In this document: positions 30,984 to 42,200 of the stretch, piece after piece
Layout: each line of letters opens with the position of its first letter
How positions within the stretch are numbered: position 1 is the first letter of the stretch
Origin: Isochrysis galbana
Lineage: Eukaryota > Haptophyta > Isochrysidales > Isochrysidaceae
DNA: 64,000 nucleotides
Direction of reading: 5' to 3'
NCBI GenBank assembly: GCA_018136815.1
Contig: CM030941.1
Location: 3,278,001 to 3,342,000 of the forward strand
The notes under the pieces: model-generated
The model's database searches: none
Told to the model about the DNA's origin: nothing
The model's input: the letters and a program-made list of their open reading frames with translations, nothing else
Made by a program: the position numbers and the translations under genes

Positions 30984-31340
30984 GGGCGCGATTGGCGTGG
31001 CTGTGAGGGCGGCATGCCGCGATATGGTGCGCGATGCGGCATCTACTCGGTGAGCGGGCACAAGAACGGCCTCGTGGCGCCGCCGGTCGCGGGTCGAAGT
31101 TGGGCGCTCACGGTGCGTCTTGGGGGCGTGACGTTGTCATCACTGGCGCCCGCAAAGGGCTGATTTCGACGCGGTGTGCGGGGGCGGCGGGCGCGATTGG
31201 CGTGGCTGTGAGGGCGGCATGCCGCGATATGGTGCGCGATGCGGCATCTACTCGGTGAGCGGGCACAAGAACGGCCTCGTGGCGCCGCCGGTCGCGGGTC
31301 GAAGTTGGGCGCTCACGGTGCGTCTTGGGGGCGTGACGTC
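30984..31340 (+). repeat. Direct repeat of ~148 bp
   Basis: The block GCGCGATTGGCGTGGCTGTG through GGGGGCGTGACG occurs at about 30986-31133 and, nearly identical, at 31191-31338, a period of 205 bp with a 57-bp spacer. No function evident. Confidence 0.75.
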
Positions 31341-31419
31341 GTCAAGAGGGTGCAACCTCAAGTTTGGTTGTTGGTTGTTTTTTCGGCAACTACCCCCGTG
31401 TGGACGGTATAAGTTCGAC

Positions 31420-31522
31420 GGGGAGGGGGTTGTTAGGGGTTAAGGTTGGGTAGTAGGGAGGTACACTAGCACACTGCCTCACGCCGCACACGTAGCGGGG
31501 ATTTTTAAGAAGATTTTTTTTT
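31420..31522 (+). mobile_element. LINE 3'-end fragment
   Basis: Only the last ~100 bp of the 25.4-kb LINE type: GGGGTTAAGGTTGGGTAGTAGG, CTGCCTCACGCCGCACACGT, then AAGAAGA and nine T. An extremely 5'-truncated insertion. Confidence 0.75.
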
Positions 31523-31647
31523 CCTCTCCAACCAAACCGCCAAAATGCCAAAACCAAACAAAGCAGGTGGTTGCACCCCACCCCACCGTACAAAGGCGCG
31601 CAGGCGTCCCATAGGAGGGAGGAGAGGCGTCCCACAGAGGCGGGCGG

Positions 31648-32487
31648 GGAACCTTCATGCTCAACAACGCGACGGTGCACGGCTCCTTCCTCGATGAGGT
31701 GCATCTGCACCGCGCGACGGCTGGCTGCCGCTTCTGTGGGGAAGCCCCCGAGTCGTCCACACACCTAGCGCGCTGTCGCGCGACGGAACAAATCTTCACG
31801 TACATCGAGCAACTCTTCAAAACGCAAAACACATTGCAACACGTGACGGCACAACGGTTGTTCTGCTATCAGGTCGACAGACCGCACCCCTCCTCGGGAT
31901 ATATAGGAATCTTAGCATGGAGATACATATTGACGGACTTCTACAACGTGCACTACGGCAACGCCGAGGCGAGATCGACGAAAGCCATCCTAAGGGCCGT
32001 ATTCTCGAGATTCCACTGGCTGGTCAAGGCGAAGGTAGGCTTCTTCCAACGCCTTAAAGCCCAGAGAGAAAGACTTGGACTTCACGCCCCGAGCAACAAA
32101 CACCTGCGCAGAATGATTTCCCCGCTATGCTCAGTAGATAAAGATTTTAACCTGGAGATCTCTATCGATATGGCGCAAATAGCGACCGAACTAGGCATTA
32201 AAAGTATTACATGAACCCCCCGAACTAAGGAGAAGGTTTCTTCAGAGGGCCGACCCCTTGGGGGGCGGTAAAACACACCCAAACAAGGACTCCACTCACT
32301 CTTACCCCCTCTATCTCACGCCCCTGGTCGAAGTAGCGCGCGCGGCCTCCCCCCCCCTCCATTTGCTAGGAAAGACAACGGGGGGGGGGGGGGAAGGGGT
32401 GTGATAGGAAAGGGAGGGTAGTTAGGAGTAGCACTAGCAATCTGCCTCACGCCGTGCATGTAGCGGCTAGTTTTTTAAGATTTTTTT
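31648..32487 (+). mobile_element. 5'-truncated LINE with C-terminal protein fragment
   Basis: The frame 31657-32214 gives CRFCGEAPESSTHLARC, LAWRYILTDFYNVHYGN and GLHAPSNKHLRRMISPL, close to copy 3. A 3' UTR with CTGCCTCACGCCGTGCATGT and AAGA plus seven T ends at 32487. Upstream of the knuckle the sequence no longer matches the family well. Confidence 0.8.
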
Positions 32488-33345
32488 ATTGCGGTGCGTA
32501 CAGAACCAGGCTGCATCGACCGTGTTTGCTGGTGATGACCATGGCTTCGTAATGCGCTGCGAGAGGCGCGATTGAAGGCCATCGATAAAATTATACCGGA
32601 GGGGGGCCGTTGTATATTTCTGCGCGGCCGTCAGGGGCCTGAAATTGAGTATTTTTCGAAAATTTTGCCGGCGGACCCCGGATTTTTTTGCTGATCTCTC
32701 ATACCAGAACCTATAGGGTGTTTATTTAGGTCCTCGTTTGCCCATTACCGATGGTGCCCTTCGCACCCCCCTAGTGAGTGCCCGGCCTAATACCACTGAA
32801 GAGATAGCCAACTTTAGAGGGGCTTGCTATGGCTATGGGCACTCGAAGTCCTCAGGCGCCTTGAGGAAGACATTTCTCGATAGGCGAGGCGGAGTTTTCA
32901 TATTCAACTCGCCAGCTGTCCGGCCTCTTCAGCAGAGGGGGGGAAATGTTGTAAGCATGAAAAATACCACCGAGGGGCGCGTAGTTCGTCGCCGTAGAGG
33001 TCACTTACCAATTCTTCCCACGAGTGACAGGACTAGGGATCCATGTACATCTCATGCTCGATCTTCGACCCAAAGTGGAGACGGAGGAACATACAGAATT
33101 TAATCCACAAAGCCGAAACCCGTTCGGCAACCAAATCCAAATTTCACGGTAGGAGATAATACCACGTTTTCAGCACACGGCACCAAGCGAATGCCTTAGG
33201 GCGCTGCTGCACCTCTTAACAAGCGTTCGTCGATGCACTGAAATCAGCCACGACTCAGAGGGTGCTCCACACGGCAATCAGCATTCGTGCGAAATGGGCA
33301 AAAGTGCTGCAGAGAAGTCACGTACATATCCTCCAGAAAACTCGG
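32488..33345. other. No gene confidently seen
   Basis: AT-richer than its surroundings. A 121-codon plus-strand frame at 32738-33103 has no recognised domain and is unproven. Confidence 0.35.
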
Positions 33346-33623
33346 CCTAGGCTAACCAAAGGTGATGTTTGCCCAACATCGACGACCATGTGCATCGGCT
33401 GATGACGGTGGCAGTCCCCAAGCTCGATCTTAAGCTGAGACAACCAGACGGCAACGCTTTGGATGCGGCGACGCGCCCTGACTTCAACCAAGCGCGTGCT
33501 CTAGCGTGCTGGAAGCAGTACCTTGGTAGGTCCGAGTCGGGAGCCCTCATTAACCGTGAGATGTGTTGCGCAAACCGACAGCCCAAGATAGCGCCTCATG
33601 CATCGGGCCCTCCTCGATCCACC

Positions 33624-34959
33624 CTACATGGTCGCCGTGATAGAGGACTTGATGGCGTCGAAATCGATTTCCGTCAGGCTTACCGAGTTGTACCAGCTTG
33701 ACCGGGGCGCACCTGTGAGCCTAGCCTTTCGTCCATCCTCACCACCATTCTCCTTGTCTTCAGAGTCCGCAATCGGAGTTTCGCCGGATTGTGCTTTCTC
33801 CTTGCGTTTCACGACGGCCGGCTCCTTCTTCAAAGCTTCTTCAGCACCACCCGACCTGTTGACCGCCAAATCCTGGCGCTTGAGCTTAGAGCTCGCCTTC
33901 TTCACCCTCGACAACTTTGCCTTGGCAAACTCACCACCCTCTGTCACGAGGAAGTTGTGCAGCTGCCGCACAGTCATAGGCGCCAAGCACGTGNNNNNNN
34001 NNNNNNNNNNNNNNNNNNNNNNNNNNNNNNNNNNNNNNNNNNNNNNNNNNNNNNNNNNNNNNNNNNNNNNNNNNNNNNNNNNNNNNNNNNNNNGCGCGTA
34101 CGCGGGCGATAGCCTGCATGATAGCAGGAGTTGCAGGTGAGGCAGGATCCGGGGTGCGTGGGAGCGGCGTCCCGTTGCCGTCGCGCGCCGTAAGTGGCGT
34201 CCTTGATTTCGGCTTTTGAAAGAGCGACACTCCCGATGACGATGTTTGAATAGGCGGCGGAGGAGTAAAAAGCGAGTCGTGAGCCGGCGCCCACTCGAGA
34301 GAACGCACGCACGTCTGGACAAGGTACTCGTTTGCAAACGCAAAGGCCTCAGCTGTGGGACTCTCGGCAGGGGCCACGTCATCATGCGCTACAGCCCGAC
34401 TGCTCCGCTGAAGGGAAGCACGCCCCTCTGGCGTCTTGGCAGCTCCAGCCAATTCGCTCTCCTTGTGGAACAGCAACGGCAGAACGCTACCGGGGGCGGC
34501 TTGCTGCAAGCCAGCTTCGTTGTCGGCCTCGGGAATGCTCGCCATTCCCCTATGCTCAAAGCCTGAGATGCTCACACAGCAGGACTCCGTCCGCACCTCG
34601 TGCTTCGGTGCTTCTTGCTCTGGCTCAGCGCCAATGCCCACCTTCACCGGGACATTGAGCTCCCGAAAGGCCTGGAAGAGGTGGCGTTTGTCGGTGACAT
34701 TCGACGGGCACGATAGTCTCAGCTTGGTTCGGGCGCCACACAGGAGTGCGCTCTCGAGCAATAGCGTGAAGCCGGCACCTTCCTCGTCGACCACCGTCAG
34801 AATGGAGGAGACGGGCCATCGGTTTGTGACACGTGTCTTGTCGAGCGTGAGCAAAGTACCGTCGCCGGGCAGGACAACGGAGCGAGAGTACTCGCCACGC
34901 CACGAGTGCTTGTGCACCTGGAAGACGCGAGGGGCAAGCGGAGGTTCGGTTGGGGCCAT
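33624..34959 (-). CDS. Protein with RME-8/DNAJC13-like N-terminal domain (gap inside)
   Basis: Starts at the ATG at 34959 (MAPTEPPLAPRVFQVHKHSW). The first ~100 residues have KHSWRGEYSR, VTNRWPVSSILTVV and DKRHLFQAF, resembling the PH-like domain at the start of the endosomal J-protein RME-8/GRV2. The rest is low-complexity, Ser/Pro-rich, without a J domain in view, so this is either a separate short protein or a fragment. The 100-N gap at 33994-34093 interrupts it; beyond the gap a Lys/Glu-rich frame (KKASSKLKRQDLAVN) probably continues it to 33624, but frame and splicing across the gap are unknown. Likely donors near 33700 hint at further exons. Confidence 0.5.
33994..34093. other. Assembly gap (100 N)
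   Basis: Placeholder gap within the preceding gene; true size unknown. Confidence 0.95.
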
Positions 34960-35569
34960 TCTGCAGTCTCGTCTCTGGTGGACGTCGGCGTCGGCCGCGC
35001 GGCTCATTCAAACCGTCGAGGAGAAGCGCGCCCAATTCCAAGTCCCCCGTTTGTAACTCTCGTACATGCCTAGCCCTGCAGGAGCCAGGAGGACGGTCAA
35101 CGCGTCTCGAGTACAAAACGCTTCTCGCCTCGCGCGTGGCCTTGGACCTCTATTTGGTAGCCACGTAGCCACGCCCCTACTCCTTCCTCTCCCCTCCCCA
35201 CCTGCGTAGCGGCGACTCCCCTTGTGCGCTACCTAGGTAGGGGCCCGGGTTGTGGTTGTGGGGGTGGCGAGGCGCTAAGTTGTTCCACAAGATACAAGTA
35301 CCAAAGGTTCTCAAGGGCCAAAAACCTGTACAAGCACCTGCGCAGGTACCGCACAGTACCTGTGGCAAAGATTATAATACTAGTTATACTACTATTATAT
35401 TATCATAATAACAGTACCAATACCGTATATACATGTACGAGCAGAGTTCACAAACAGGAGACAACAAGACAACAAGCGCGCCAGCACGCCCAGGCCAAGA
35501 CGCCATACGATATACCCCACTCTAGAGACTCCCAAACTAAAGAAACTAGAAACTCCCTCACTCTCACTC
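34960..35569. other. No gene seen
   Basis: Probable 5' flank of the RME-8-like gene, then AT-rich sequence at 35370-35430. Confidence 0.4.
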
Positions 35570-36235
35570 TCACTCATCCTCATGCTCTTCCTCTTCTTCC
35601 TCAGAGTAGGAGGGATCTTCAATCTCCATATCCTCCTCCCATTCCATCACGGTATGCGCCGTCTCTGACTCGAAGCGATGCTCGATAAGAAGGTTGGTGT
35701 GGCAACGCACGAGACGGTCGACGGTGTGCTGGCCGAGCCGGTTCCGTTTTTCCGAATGGATCCAGCCTTCAATAGACCATGCATGCTCACCGCCTGAGGC
35801 AGAGCAAGAAAGGGACAAAAGGCGGGTGGCAATGTACCTCAGATGGGGCCACGCTCGGAGGTACGTGTTCGCCCATTGGTACGGGGGCATACGCTGCGCC
35901 GCCATCGAGAATGCGACGGAGTTGTTAAGGTCGAACGTCGCCGTCTCGAGCGCAACCTCGTACGCCGAGTAGTCCGCTATGATCTCCGGGTAAGAGTGCT
36001 CCTCGGTCGCCATCTTCTTGAAGACGGCCTTGGTCTCCTTGTCCTCGGAGTCGGTGATCGTGTGGCGACAAAACTCCGGCGCGAGGCGGTAGGGGGCAGT
36101 CATGACGGGGGTGTGAAAGTAGGTCCAGCGTGCCATGAAGATGGCGTGGATTTTCTTGCGGATGTGCTCGCTCAGGCGATCGTTCCACGTCTCTTGCGGA
36201 TCAGATCCAGGCTGCGTTGATGTTGCGTTACAACA
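35570..36235 (-). pseudogene. hAT transposase C-terminal relic
   Basis: The C-terminal dimerisation region of hAT transposases: YQWANTYLRAWPHLRYIATR, then LSLSCSASGGEHAWSIEGWI and LGQHTVDRLVRCHTNLLI, followed by an acidic tail. The frame begins after a possible acceptor CGCAG at about 36213 and nothing resembling the DDE catalytic part is upstream, so it is truncated. No inverted repeats found around it. Confidence 0.7.
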
Positions 36236-36841
36236 ACAATCACCGGGATAATAACACTGTGCACGGGTGAGTGTATGCATGAGTTAGTATGAGTGTGCTG
36301 TGGTCGTTTGTGTTGTTCTTTCTTGTGAATGTCATTCATACAAGCATGTACAATACAGGGCATCGGACATCATTTAGTAGATATGTCTAGGTAGATGATA
36401 ATAACAGATAGCAGGGTACGAACACAATCAATGCGTGTGTGGCAGATCAGCGAAGGCGGCGTTCGTGGTTAGTTTGAGCTTTGCATTGGCATTGCGATTG
36501 AGTTCTCTTTGTTTTAGGGGGGTTTCCTAAGGGAAACGCGTTGCGGATGTATACTTGCGGCTACTTTCGGGATGAAAAATTGTGAGAAGTGTCACGAGAA
36601 GTTTGGGTAGTCCGCTACAAGATTCTTGCAAGTTTGGCCGAGAAGTTTGGGCGAGTTTTGCTAGAAGTATTGACCTGGCCCTAGCGCCAACAGTTCTCGC
36701 GCCAAGTTACAAGTTACTATGAAAAGAGGTTAAGGTTTAGTTCTATTTATAAATATAACCTCCTCTCGCCTCTCCGCGCCGACGGTCGAAGTTCCGCCGC
36801 CTCCGCGGGCCTCTACTCACACCCCGTCAACTGGAGCTGGA
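36236..36841. other. 5' region of gypsy element; possible diverged LTR
   Basis: Holds GAGAAGTTTGGG repeats near 36595 and 36640 and a TATA-like site, then runs to the gag ATG. It does not match the LTR at 46.3-47.2 kb, so whether this is a 5' LTR of another family or host sequence is unclear. Confidence 0.4.
36744..36757 (+). promoter_or_regulatory. Possible TATA box before gag
   Basis: TATTTATAAATATA about 90 bp upstream of the gag start, in otherwise GC-rich sequence. Position fits a retroelement promoter; untested. Confidence 0.45.
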
Positions 36842-39211
36842 ATGGGTCCTCTAGCCTCGTCTGTTGCTCCACCGGCGGCCTTTCCTCTCCTTTCTTTTAC
36901 TGATCCTTTGCCAAGTGTTCATTCCTCTCTCAATCCCTCTGTGGTTGGTGCTGAAGATGATGTGGATTCCGTCCGGTCCCTCCCTCCTTTCGAGCCCCCA
37001 CCATATGAAGAGTTTGTTCCACCCCCGTCGTCGACGTACTCGTACCCCAAGCGTAACTTCGTTCCACCTCCGACCGCCACCGTCGGCGCCACCCAAATCA
37101 TGGACCAACAAGTCCAGATCGAGGCTCTCCGCGGCGCTGTCGACCGCCTCGAGTCCTCTACCCTCCAAGCCGCCCAGCGCCACGAAGAATTTCAGCGAGA
37201 GGTGGGGTCTACCTTCAACGCGATACTCAACATTCTACAAGGCCAAGCGGGCACTACGACTTCGTCTCGAGTCGAGACTTCGCCACCGCTTGTGGAAGAA
37301 GGAGACAACTCCATCGGTGCTCCCCCTGCCTCGGTCAAGTTCCCTTCTCAATCTTTGCCCGCCGCGCCGTTCTCCTTTCCGCCGAATTCGATTTCCGATC
37401 CCGCACCCAATACGCCTGTTCCTGTCCCGTCTGCCAAGCCCGTTTCTGATCCCCAACCTCCACCCACCGTCGCGGGCCTCCGCTCGCTTCCAAATCCGGC
37501 GGCTCGGCGCCATCCCGTCGATCCAAGCCTCGCCGGTGATGTTTCTGAGCGAGAGGTCATCCTAGCCTCGTGGGACCAACTGTTTGAGGATGCCGCCTAC
37601 GAGGTAGCCTCTCTTTACAGGAAGTCTGACGATTTCGAGCTCATCCACGCCATTCTCAACGGCGGCCTCTCTCGGGCCGGCAATGTTTGGCACTACCGCG
37701 TGTTTTTCGAGAAGGAGCACGTGACCAAGTGGGCTCGGAGCCGCTTCTTCCTCGACCGCACCCTCCATCACCAAGTCCGAATGGGCAAAGAGCTTTCCGA
37801 GATCAAGTTCCCCAAAGGCCTGGCCTCGGACAACGTCCAGACAGCGGCCACCTCTTGGAACGATTTTCGTCTGTCCTTCATCAAGCCGCTCGAGCGCGTC
37901 CTCTCGCTCGGCTGCGACCACCGTGAAATCTTTACATCCTTGCTAGCGGCCGCCAACTTGTGCACCACCGGCAACCAAAGGATTTACGCCTTCCTCCTCG
38001 ATCTCGCCGAAGACCCGGTCCTCTCTCTCAACCCCGCGCTGGCCTGCGACGTGCTTCTCCGCAAGTGCGACGCCACTTTCGCGGCCAACGTGCCCGGCTT
38101 CGCCAAAGACTCCGCCTCCATGGAGTGGGACCGGCTCGTAGCTCGTGAAGCCGGCTCCGATCTCTTAGAGTTATCCAAGAATTTGGTGCGCGCGTACGTC
38201 CGCAAGATGGGTGACGCGAAGGTGGATGCCACGACGGTCTGGGACCACCCAAACATGTCGCACGATATCAATCAACGATTCGAGTCCATCATTCGGAACG
38301 ACAAGGTCGACGCGGCTCGCGGCGTGGATAACGCGACCAAGTTTGGCGAGTGTCTTGCAAAGACTCGCTTCCGCGTCGAGAACCACGAGCTCCCTCGCTC
38401 GGCCCTTTCGTGCGTCAACCTCTGCCAGCGCTACCTGAGCCCGTACGAACAAGCCCGTGCTAGCCAACAACAGACGTCGGTCGCGGTCGCCGCCGTGACG
38501 CCGCCGGCGACTACTTCCAAGTCCACCAAGACCGCCAAGGTTGCTAAGGCTGCCTCTAACCCCGCGGACACTACGGCTTCGATGGTCGCCGCCGTCCAAG
38601 CAGCGGTGGCCGAGGCATTAAAATCGCAAAACAACAACTCGAACCGCAAGGCGACTGGCGCTGACAATCGTCGGGCTCCGCCTCCGCCTACGAATTACTC
38701 CGCATCGTCTCCGTTACCGGACGCACTTCTTGACCGTCCTCTCGGCAAAAGCACGTCTTCTCGTCGCCAATGTGATCCCCCTCCGAACGGCCTTGGGCTT
38801 CCGGCCGATTCGGGCCTCTCGGAATGGGATCCAGCTAGCTGGTCTCGAGCACGAGCCCGTTTCTGGCAAATTTCTCGTTACGCGGGTCACCCGGCCCTTC
38901 GCGCTGCGCTCACGCGCTGCCGTCCCTCGGATGCCACCATGACGGCGCCGCGTCTCGACGACTTAGACCGCGACGTCAAGGAGTGGACCGACGCCAACGG
39001 CTGCGCGTACTGCGCCTTTCGTCCCTGGGCTCCATCTGGTACGCCCGAAGCAGACCTGTGGAAGTATGGCACGGGCGACGGAGCTCATAACCCCGTCGTT
39101 TGCCAACCGTACATTCGTTTTCTCTGCGAAGGTGGCAGTGGCGAGTGTGGTAACGACCCAGAAGTCCACCGCCGCCTCCGCACGATGGTTGTTCTCCGTC
39201 CGGCCCAGTAG
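36842..39211 (+). CDS. Gag-like protein of gypsy element
   Basis: 789 aa, ending in TAG (39209-39211). An N-terminal Pro-rich part and a coiled-coil-like stretch (QQVQIEALRGAVDRLESS) precede a helical capsid-like region (residues ~230-540: LIHAILNGGLSRAGNVWHYR, SWNDFRLSFIKPLERVLSLG). There is no standard CCHC knuckle; instead the C-terminus has spaced Cys (CAYC, then VVCQP, FLCEGG). The next frame continues without a break after the TAG. Confidence 0.75.
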   Translation: MGPLASSVAPPAAFPLLSFTDPLPSVHSSLNPSVVGAEDDVDSVRSLPPFEPPPYEEFVPPPSSTYSYPKRNFVPPPTATVGATQIMDQQVQIEALRGAVDRLESSTLQAAQRHEEFQREVGSTFNAILNILQGQAGTTTSSRVETSPPLVEEGDNSIGAPPASVKFPSQSLPAAPFSFPPNSISDPAPNTPVPVPSAKPVSDPQPPPTVAGLRSLPNPAARRHPVDPSLAGDVSEREVILASWDQLFEDAAYEVASLYRKSDDFELIHAILNGGLSRAGNVWHYRVFFEKEHVTKWARSRFFLDRTLHHQVRMGKELSEIKFPKGLASDNVQTAATSWNDFRLSFIKPLERVLSLGCDHREIFTSLLAAANLCTTGNQRIYAFLLDLAEDPVLSLNPALACDVLLRKCDATFAANVPGFAKDSASMEWDRLVAREAGSDLLELSKNLVRAYVRKMGDAKVDATTVWDHPNMSHDINQRFESIIRNDKVDAARGVDNATKFGECLAKTRFRVENHELPRSALSCVNLCQRYLSPYEQARASQQQTSVAVAAVTPPATTSKSTKTAKVAKAASNPADTTASMVAAVQAAVAEALKSQNNNSNRKATGADNRRAPPPPTNYSASSPLPDALLDRPLGKSTSSRRQCDPPPNGLGLPADSGLSEWDPASWSRARARFWQISRYAGHPALRAALTRCRPSDATMTAPRLDDLDRDVKEWTDANGCAYCAFRPWAPSGTPEADLWKYGTGDGAHNPVVCQPYIRFLCEGGSGECGNDPEVHRRLRTMVVLRPAQ

Positions 39212-42200
39212 GTCGCCGGCGGGGCCCACGTCCGCGCTGTCACCCCGCTACCAGTCCAGGGTAGTGGGCCTGAACGCCACCCACCAAAAGATCGTATTAT
39301 GCTACGGCCGAGTACTTCTACGGCCTCCAACCAGTACCCTAAGATTCCGCAAGTTCCAGACAAGCCCTTCCACCTCCACCCCCCTCTTTCTCCTGCCTCC
39401 TCGCCGATTACCCCTATTTCTCCCAATGCCGATAATTCCATCCTGGTTCTCGATATCACGCACGAGTCCTCCAAACCAAGTCAACCGTCCCCGCCTCTCT
39501 ATCAACTCAAGCCGCTGAACCGCTACCCCACGCCACTCCCCAAGCATCAACAGTCCAAGACCTCACGGTCTGCGAAAATCCAGCCGCCGCAGGCCCAATC
39601 CAACCTTCAATCTCTCAAATCAAATTTCGCATGTCCGAGCCACAAAACGTCTCCCGAGTACGAGTCCGAGTCCAAGTCACGTTCAGAATTGCCCTCTTCG
39701 TCTTACGCCACCGCGCGCCCATCTACGAGTCTGAGCCCAGTCCAGTCATCACCGGTATCACCAGTCTCCATCGCTACGACGATGGAGGCGCAGTTCTCCG
39801 GTTCTTCCCCACTTTCTTTCGAGTCCGAGTCCAAGCCTGTTTTGAGCAAACCCCGTTCTGAGCCATCCGAGTCCGAGTCCGAGTCCGAGTTTACAATGTC
39901 ACCGAGCCCTACCACGCGGTCGACCGCAGGATTAACGGAGCTCCAGCCACCCACTGAGCCTCCGACGACCACTCCTTCCGAGGGAGTGTTCACCTTCGGT
40001 CCTCCACGCCCCGAGTCTGAGTCATTTGGAATCTCCGGTCACGTCCAGAATTCCAACCACACCCGAGCCCCGTTTCACGAGCCACCGCGTATCGAGTCCA
40101 AACACAAGCTGACGCCGAAGCCCTCGACGACAGCCACTGTGTCCTTATCCCAGCCACCGTTTCGAGTCTCGCCGCAGCCGGCCTGCCACTCCAGCAAGCT
40201 GCACGCCGCCGAGCCGATCCCTTCCGTTTCCGTTCCGAGTCCGAGTCCAATCGCACAAGACAATGCATCCCGAGCCCGCGTAATCAAGCCCGTCACCGAG
40301 TCCGAGATTACGGCCGCACCGAGCCAACCGGTGCTGGCCACCGTGCCCCTATCGTCATCACAAGCTTCAGCCTCGTCCTCACCGACGGTTGCGACGCCAG
40401 GGGGCTTCACCTTTGGGCCGGCACCGTCCGTTCCCATTTCGAAAGTGAGCCCTGTTTTCAGTGCCCAGCACGCCAGAAACGACGAGTCCGAGTCCGAGTA
40501 CCAATTAACGTCACCGCGGAGTCTGCGGTCGACCACCGGCGTTCCCACGCCACCCCATCAACCGAGAGCCATGGAGGAGCTGGCACAGCCGTCTCCTAGC
40601 CCCTCTGAAGTCGCCGAGTCTTCCGAATTCGAGTCTGAATCCACCGTAATTTCAGCGGTCCATCCACCCGCTAGCCCGAGCCAAGTCCTCCGAAGAATGC
40701 TTCGCATTGCAGAACCTCTTCGGCCACCACCCACGCCAGCCGCTGCCGCAGAGCCACCACCCTGGCCTCAGCCTTCCCCGCAGCCGGCTTCTACGACAGC
40801 CACGTCCCTTCTTTCGCCGGCGCCGACCCCGCCGACGACAGATTGCAACGAAGTCGATGCCTGGCCCGATTCCTCTCCCGACGTGACCATGGAGAGTGAC
40901 CACAACTCCCTTGCACGTCGAGGAACGGCCGCCTCCCAAACCGAGCTTCTACGCCCATTGAGCCAGCCCAACCGAGTCTCTAAGCCATGTCCTTCATGTC
41001 TCTCACCGGTGGTCTCGCGGCCGCGGCGTCCGTCGCCGCAATCCGACACCCCACTTCTCCGAGTTTCTTCGTCAATCCCGTCCTCTGAGCCCGTCTCCAC
41101 GTCGTCGATATCCGAGTCTTCTTCTATTCGTCCTACGTCGCCGCGGCCACCGGTCGCAGCCTCCAAGCACTGCCTGCCTCTCGATACCACTGCCACCGCC
41201 ATCATGCGCGTGGCAGCGATCAATGCGTCCGCGATCCAGTCCTTCGATTCCTCTCGAAACAACTCCGATGTCGGCACCCGCGATGATACCCCGTCACCCG
41301 CTCTCCACGCTCTCGCCTCTCTTCGTGCACGAGCGAGCGGCTCTGCGGTGGTATTACCTCGGCACCTCACGGAGGCAGCCCAAGAGCTCCGCCGGCCGCG
41401 CAGTGGCACCTTAGCCTCGCCTGCCGCCGCGCTACCCAAGCACTTCGATGAGCTTTGCGCTGAGCTCACGAAGACGAGTCAACAAGTCCAAGACGGGCTG
41501 ACTTCTGGCTGTCACGCCCCACGAGTTCTCGTCGTTGGTGAGACTAGCGGCGTCGTCTCCTCCATGTTCCTACTCGCCGGAGCTGATGTAGCTACGTGCG
41601 ATTTGTATCCTTCCGAGATTGACTACGTGCCCCACTTCCAAGGCGACGCGCTTCATGTCCAAAACCTAGGTTGGGACCTAGTCATCGCCCACCCGCCCTG
41701 CACGTACCTCTCCGCCGTCAGCAGTCAATGGCTCTCCCAAGAACCCGGACGTCGTGCCGCTCTTGAGTCGGCCGCCCGCGTCTTCAAGTCAATGGCCTCC
41801 GCCACTGCTCCGTTTGTAGCGGTTGAGAACCCTCGGATGCATGCGGAAGCTCGCCGTTTAGTCGGGGGGTTGACCCCGACCCAATTCGTCCAACCCTGGG
41901 AGCACGGCACTGGACACCAGAAAGCCACCGGGTTGTACCTCACCAAAGGGCTGCCGCCTCTCCAGCCAACCTGCGTCGTGGATGGCCGTGAGTCGGCCAT
42001 GGCTAACCTCTCTCCTTCACCGCACCGTGGCGCTCTTCGCAGCCGCACCTACGTCGGTGTAGCTGGAGCGATGGCGACCCATTGGATGCCTGTTCTTCTT
42101 CGACATTTGAGCCAACAGGGAGACCAGCCATCGACGAAGAAACTGTCCGCGTTGGAGCTACTCGCTTGCGCGCGGCGCAGCCTATCGGACCGGCCTTCCC

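Noticed and set aside
33347..33701. Overlapping frames on both strands downstream of the RME-8-like gene
   Set aside because: Conflicting coding signals and no recognised family; could be exons or a decayed element.
39209..39211. TAG reassigned to an amino acid in this organism
   Set aside because: TAG serves as the normal stop in the small gene at 11124-11681 and elsewhere; local readthrough is simpler.
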